Source: Sulfuricella sp.
GTDB lineage: Bacteria > Pseudomonadota > Gammaproteobacteria > Burkholderiales > Sulfuricellaceae
DNA length: 54,459 bases
NCBI GenBank assembly: GCA_041651995.1
Contig: JBAZID010000016.1
Location: forward strand, 1 to 54,459
Direction of reading: 5' to 3'
Shown here: positions 54,088-54,459 of the stretch, one piece after another
Position numbering within the stretch: position 1 is the stretch's first letter
Layout: every line of letters starts with the position of its first letter
Made by a program: the position numbers and the translations under genes
The notes under the pieces: model-generated
Seen by the model: the letters and a program-made list of their open reading frames with translations, nothing else
The model's database searches: none
Told to the model about the DNA's origin: nothing

Positions 54088-54459
54088 TACAAAATATATC
54101 CCTGAAGCTTGGTCTCGATAATGCGCGGGTTCTCGCCGTTGGCAATCGAACCCAGGCCCTCGATCAGCATTTCCCGCATCGTTACCTGATGCGCGATCAG
54201 GGCCTTCAGCTTGTTGGCGATGGGTAAAAACAACAGGTTGGCCGAGCCCACGCCATAGATGGTGGCAACGAATGCCACGGCGATCCCTCCGCCCAGCTTG
54301 GAGGGGTCGGACAGGTTCTCCATCACGTGAATCAGCCCCATCACCGCGCCCAGAATACCGATAGTGGGCGCGTAACCACCAGCCGATTCCCATACCTTCG
54401 CGGCCTGGCGCTGGTGTTCCTCATAGGTATTGATTCCACCTCCAGGGCTTCGCGGATTT
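54087..54459 (-). CDS. motC: flagellar motor protein MotC (MotA paralogue), C-terminal part
   Basis: Proton-channel stator subunit; the N-terminal half is outside the window. The 123 visible codons begin in the cytoplasmic loop (GGINTYEEHQRQAAKVWESAG). They continue through the conserved transmembrane part GYAPTIGILGAVMGLIHVMENL...GGGIAVAFVATIYGVGSANL and end after MLIEGLGSIANGENPRIIETKL. The two conserved prolines (APTIGI and LFLPIA) are present. It forms a stator operon with motD. Confidence 0.88.
   Translation of the reverse strand, partial: NPRSPGGGINTYEEHQRQAAKVWESAGGYAPTIGILGAVMGLIHVMENLSDPSKLGGGIAVAFVATIYGVGSANLLFLPIANKLKALIAHQVTMREMLIEGLGSIANGENPRIIETKLQGYIL

Overview
The window is a GC-rich piece of a betaproteobacterial chromosome, most like a sulfur-oxidising member of the Nitrosomonadales (Sulfuricella/Gallionella-type). 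This rests on the syntenic blocks gloB-yafS-rnhA-dnaQ and thiL-pgpA-pncC-recA-recX, a flavocytochrome c sulfide dehydrogenase pair, a betaproteobacterial flagellar order, and the density of c-di-GMP enzymes. The genus is inferred from gene content only. No prophage, integrase, insertion sequence or CRISPR array is visible.

Layout. 1-6.3 kb: the end of a b-type cytochrome gene, a PAS-PAS-PAS-GGDEF protein, lon, then a secreted PLD-type nuclease and an MscS channel. 6.4-15.6 kb: a mostly minus-strand housekeeping block with alaS, a small OB-fold lipoprotein, recX, recA, pncC, pgpA, thiL, uup and a DksA/TraR-type zinc-finger gene. 15.7-19.5 kb: a lone periplasmic solute-binding protein followed by a membrane GGDEF-EAL protein. 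19.5-24 kb: tRNA-Arg(CCT), a tiny antitoxin-like gene, feoAB and, convergent to it, fccAB. 24.2-27.3 kb: a second solute-binding protein plus GGDEF-EAL pair, in operon with dnaQ. 28-32 kb: rnhA, a YafS-like methyltransferase, gloB, and mltD, which carries an apparent -1 frameshift before its third LysM domain. 32-38 kb: the yejABEF peptide importer. 38-38.8 kb: fabI. 38.8-54.5 kb: the flagellar cluster flgBCDEFGHIJKL on the minus strand, a diguanylate cyclase, flgA-flgM-flgN on the plus strand, and the secondary stator pair motCD running off the end.

Regulation readable from the sequence. A sigma-54 type promoter (GG-N10-GC) precedes flgB. An exact sigma-28 consensus precedes flgKL, with its -35 box starting on the flgJ stop codon. 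A near-consensus sigma-28 site precedes flgMN. This is the usual hierarchical order: sigma-54 for hook-basal body genes, FliA for late genes and the anti-sigma factor. Lon has a sigma-32-like promoter.

The most unusual layer is repetitive. Two families of 7-bp tandem repeats (CTCACYC and GCTGATR-like) fill several gene junctions. Three copies of a 150-190 bp inverted-repeat element lie in other junctions. Many copies start on or next to the stop codon of the upstream gene, some supply the ribosome binding site of the next gene, one lies inside the 5' coding part of yejF, and a different palindrome has inserted in frame into thiL.
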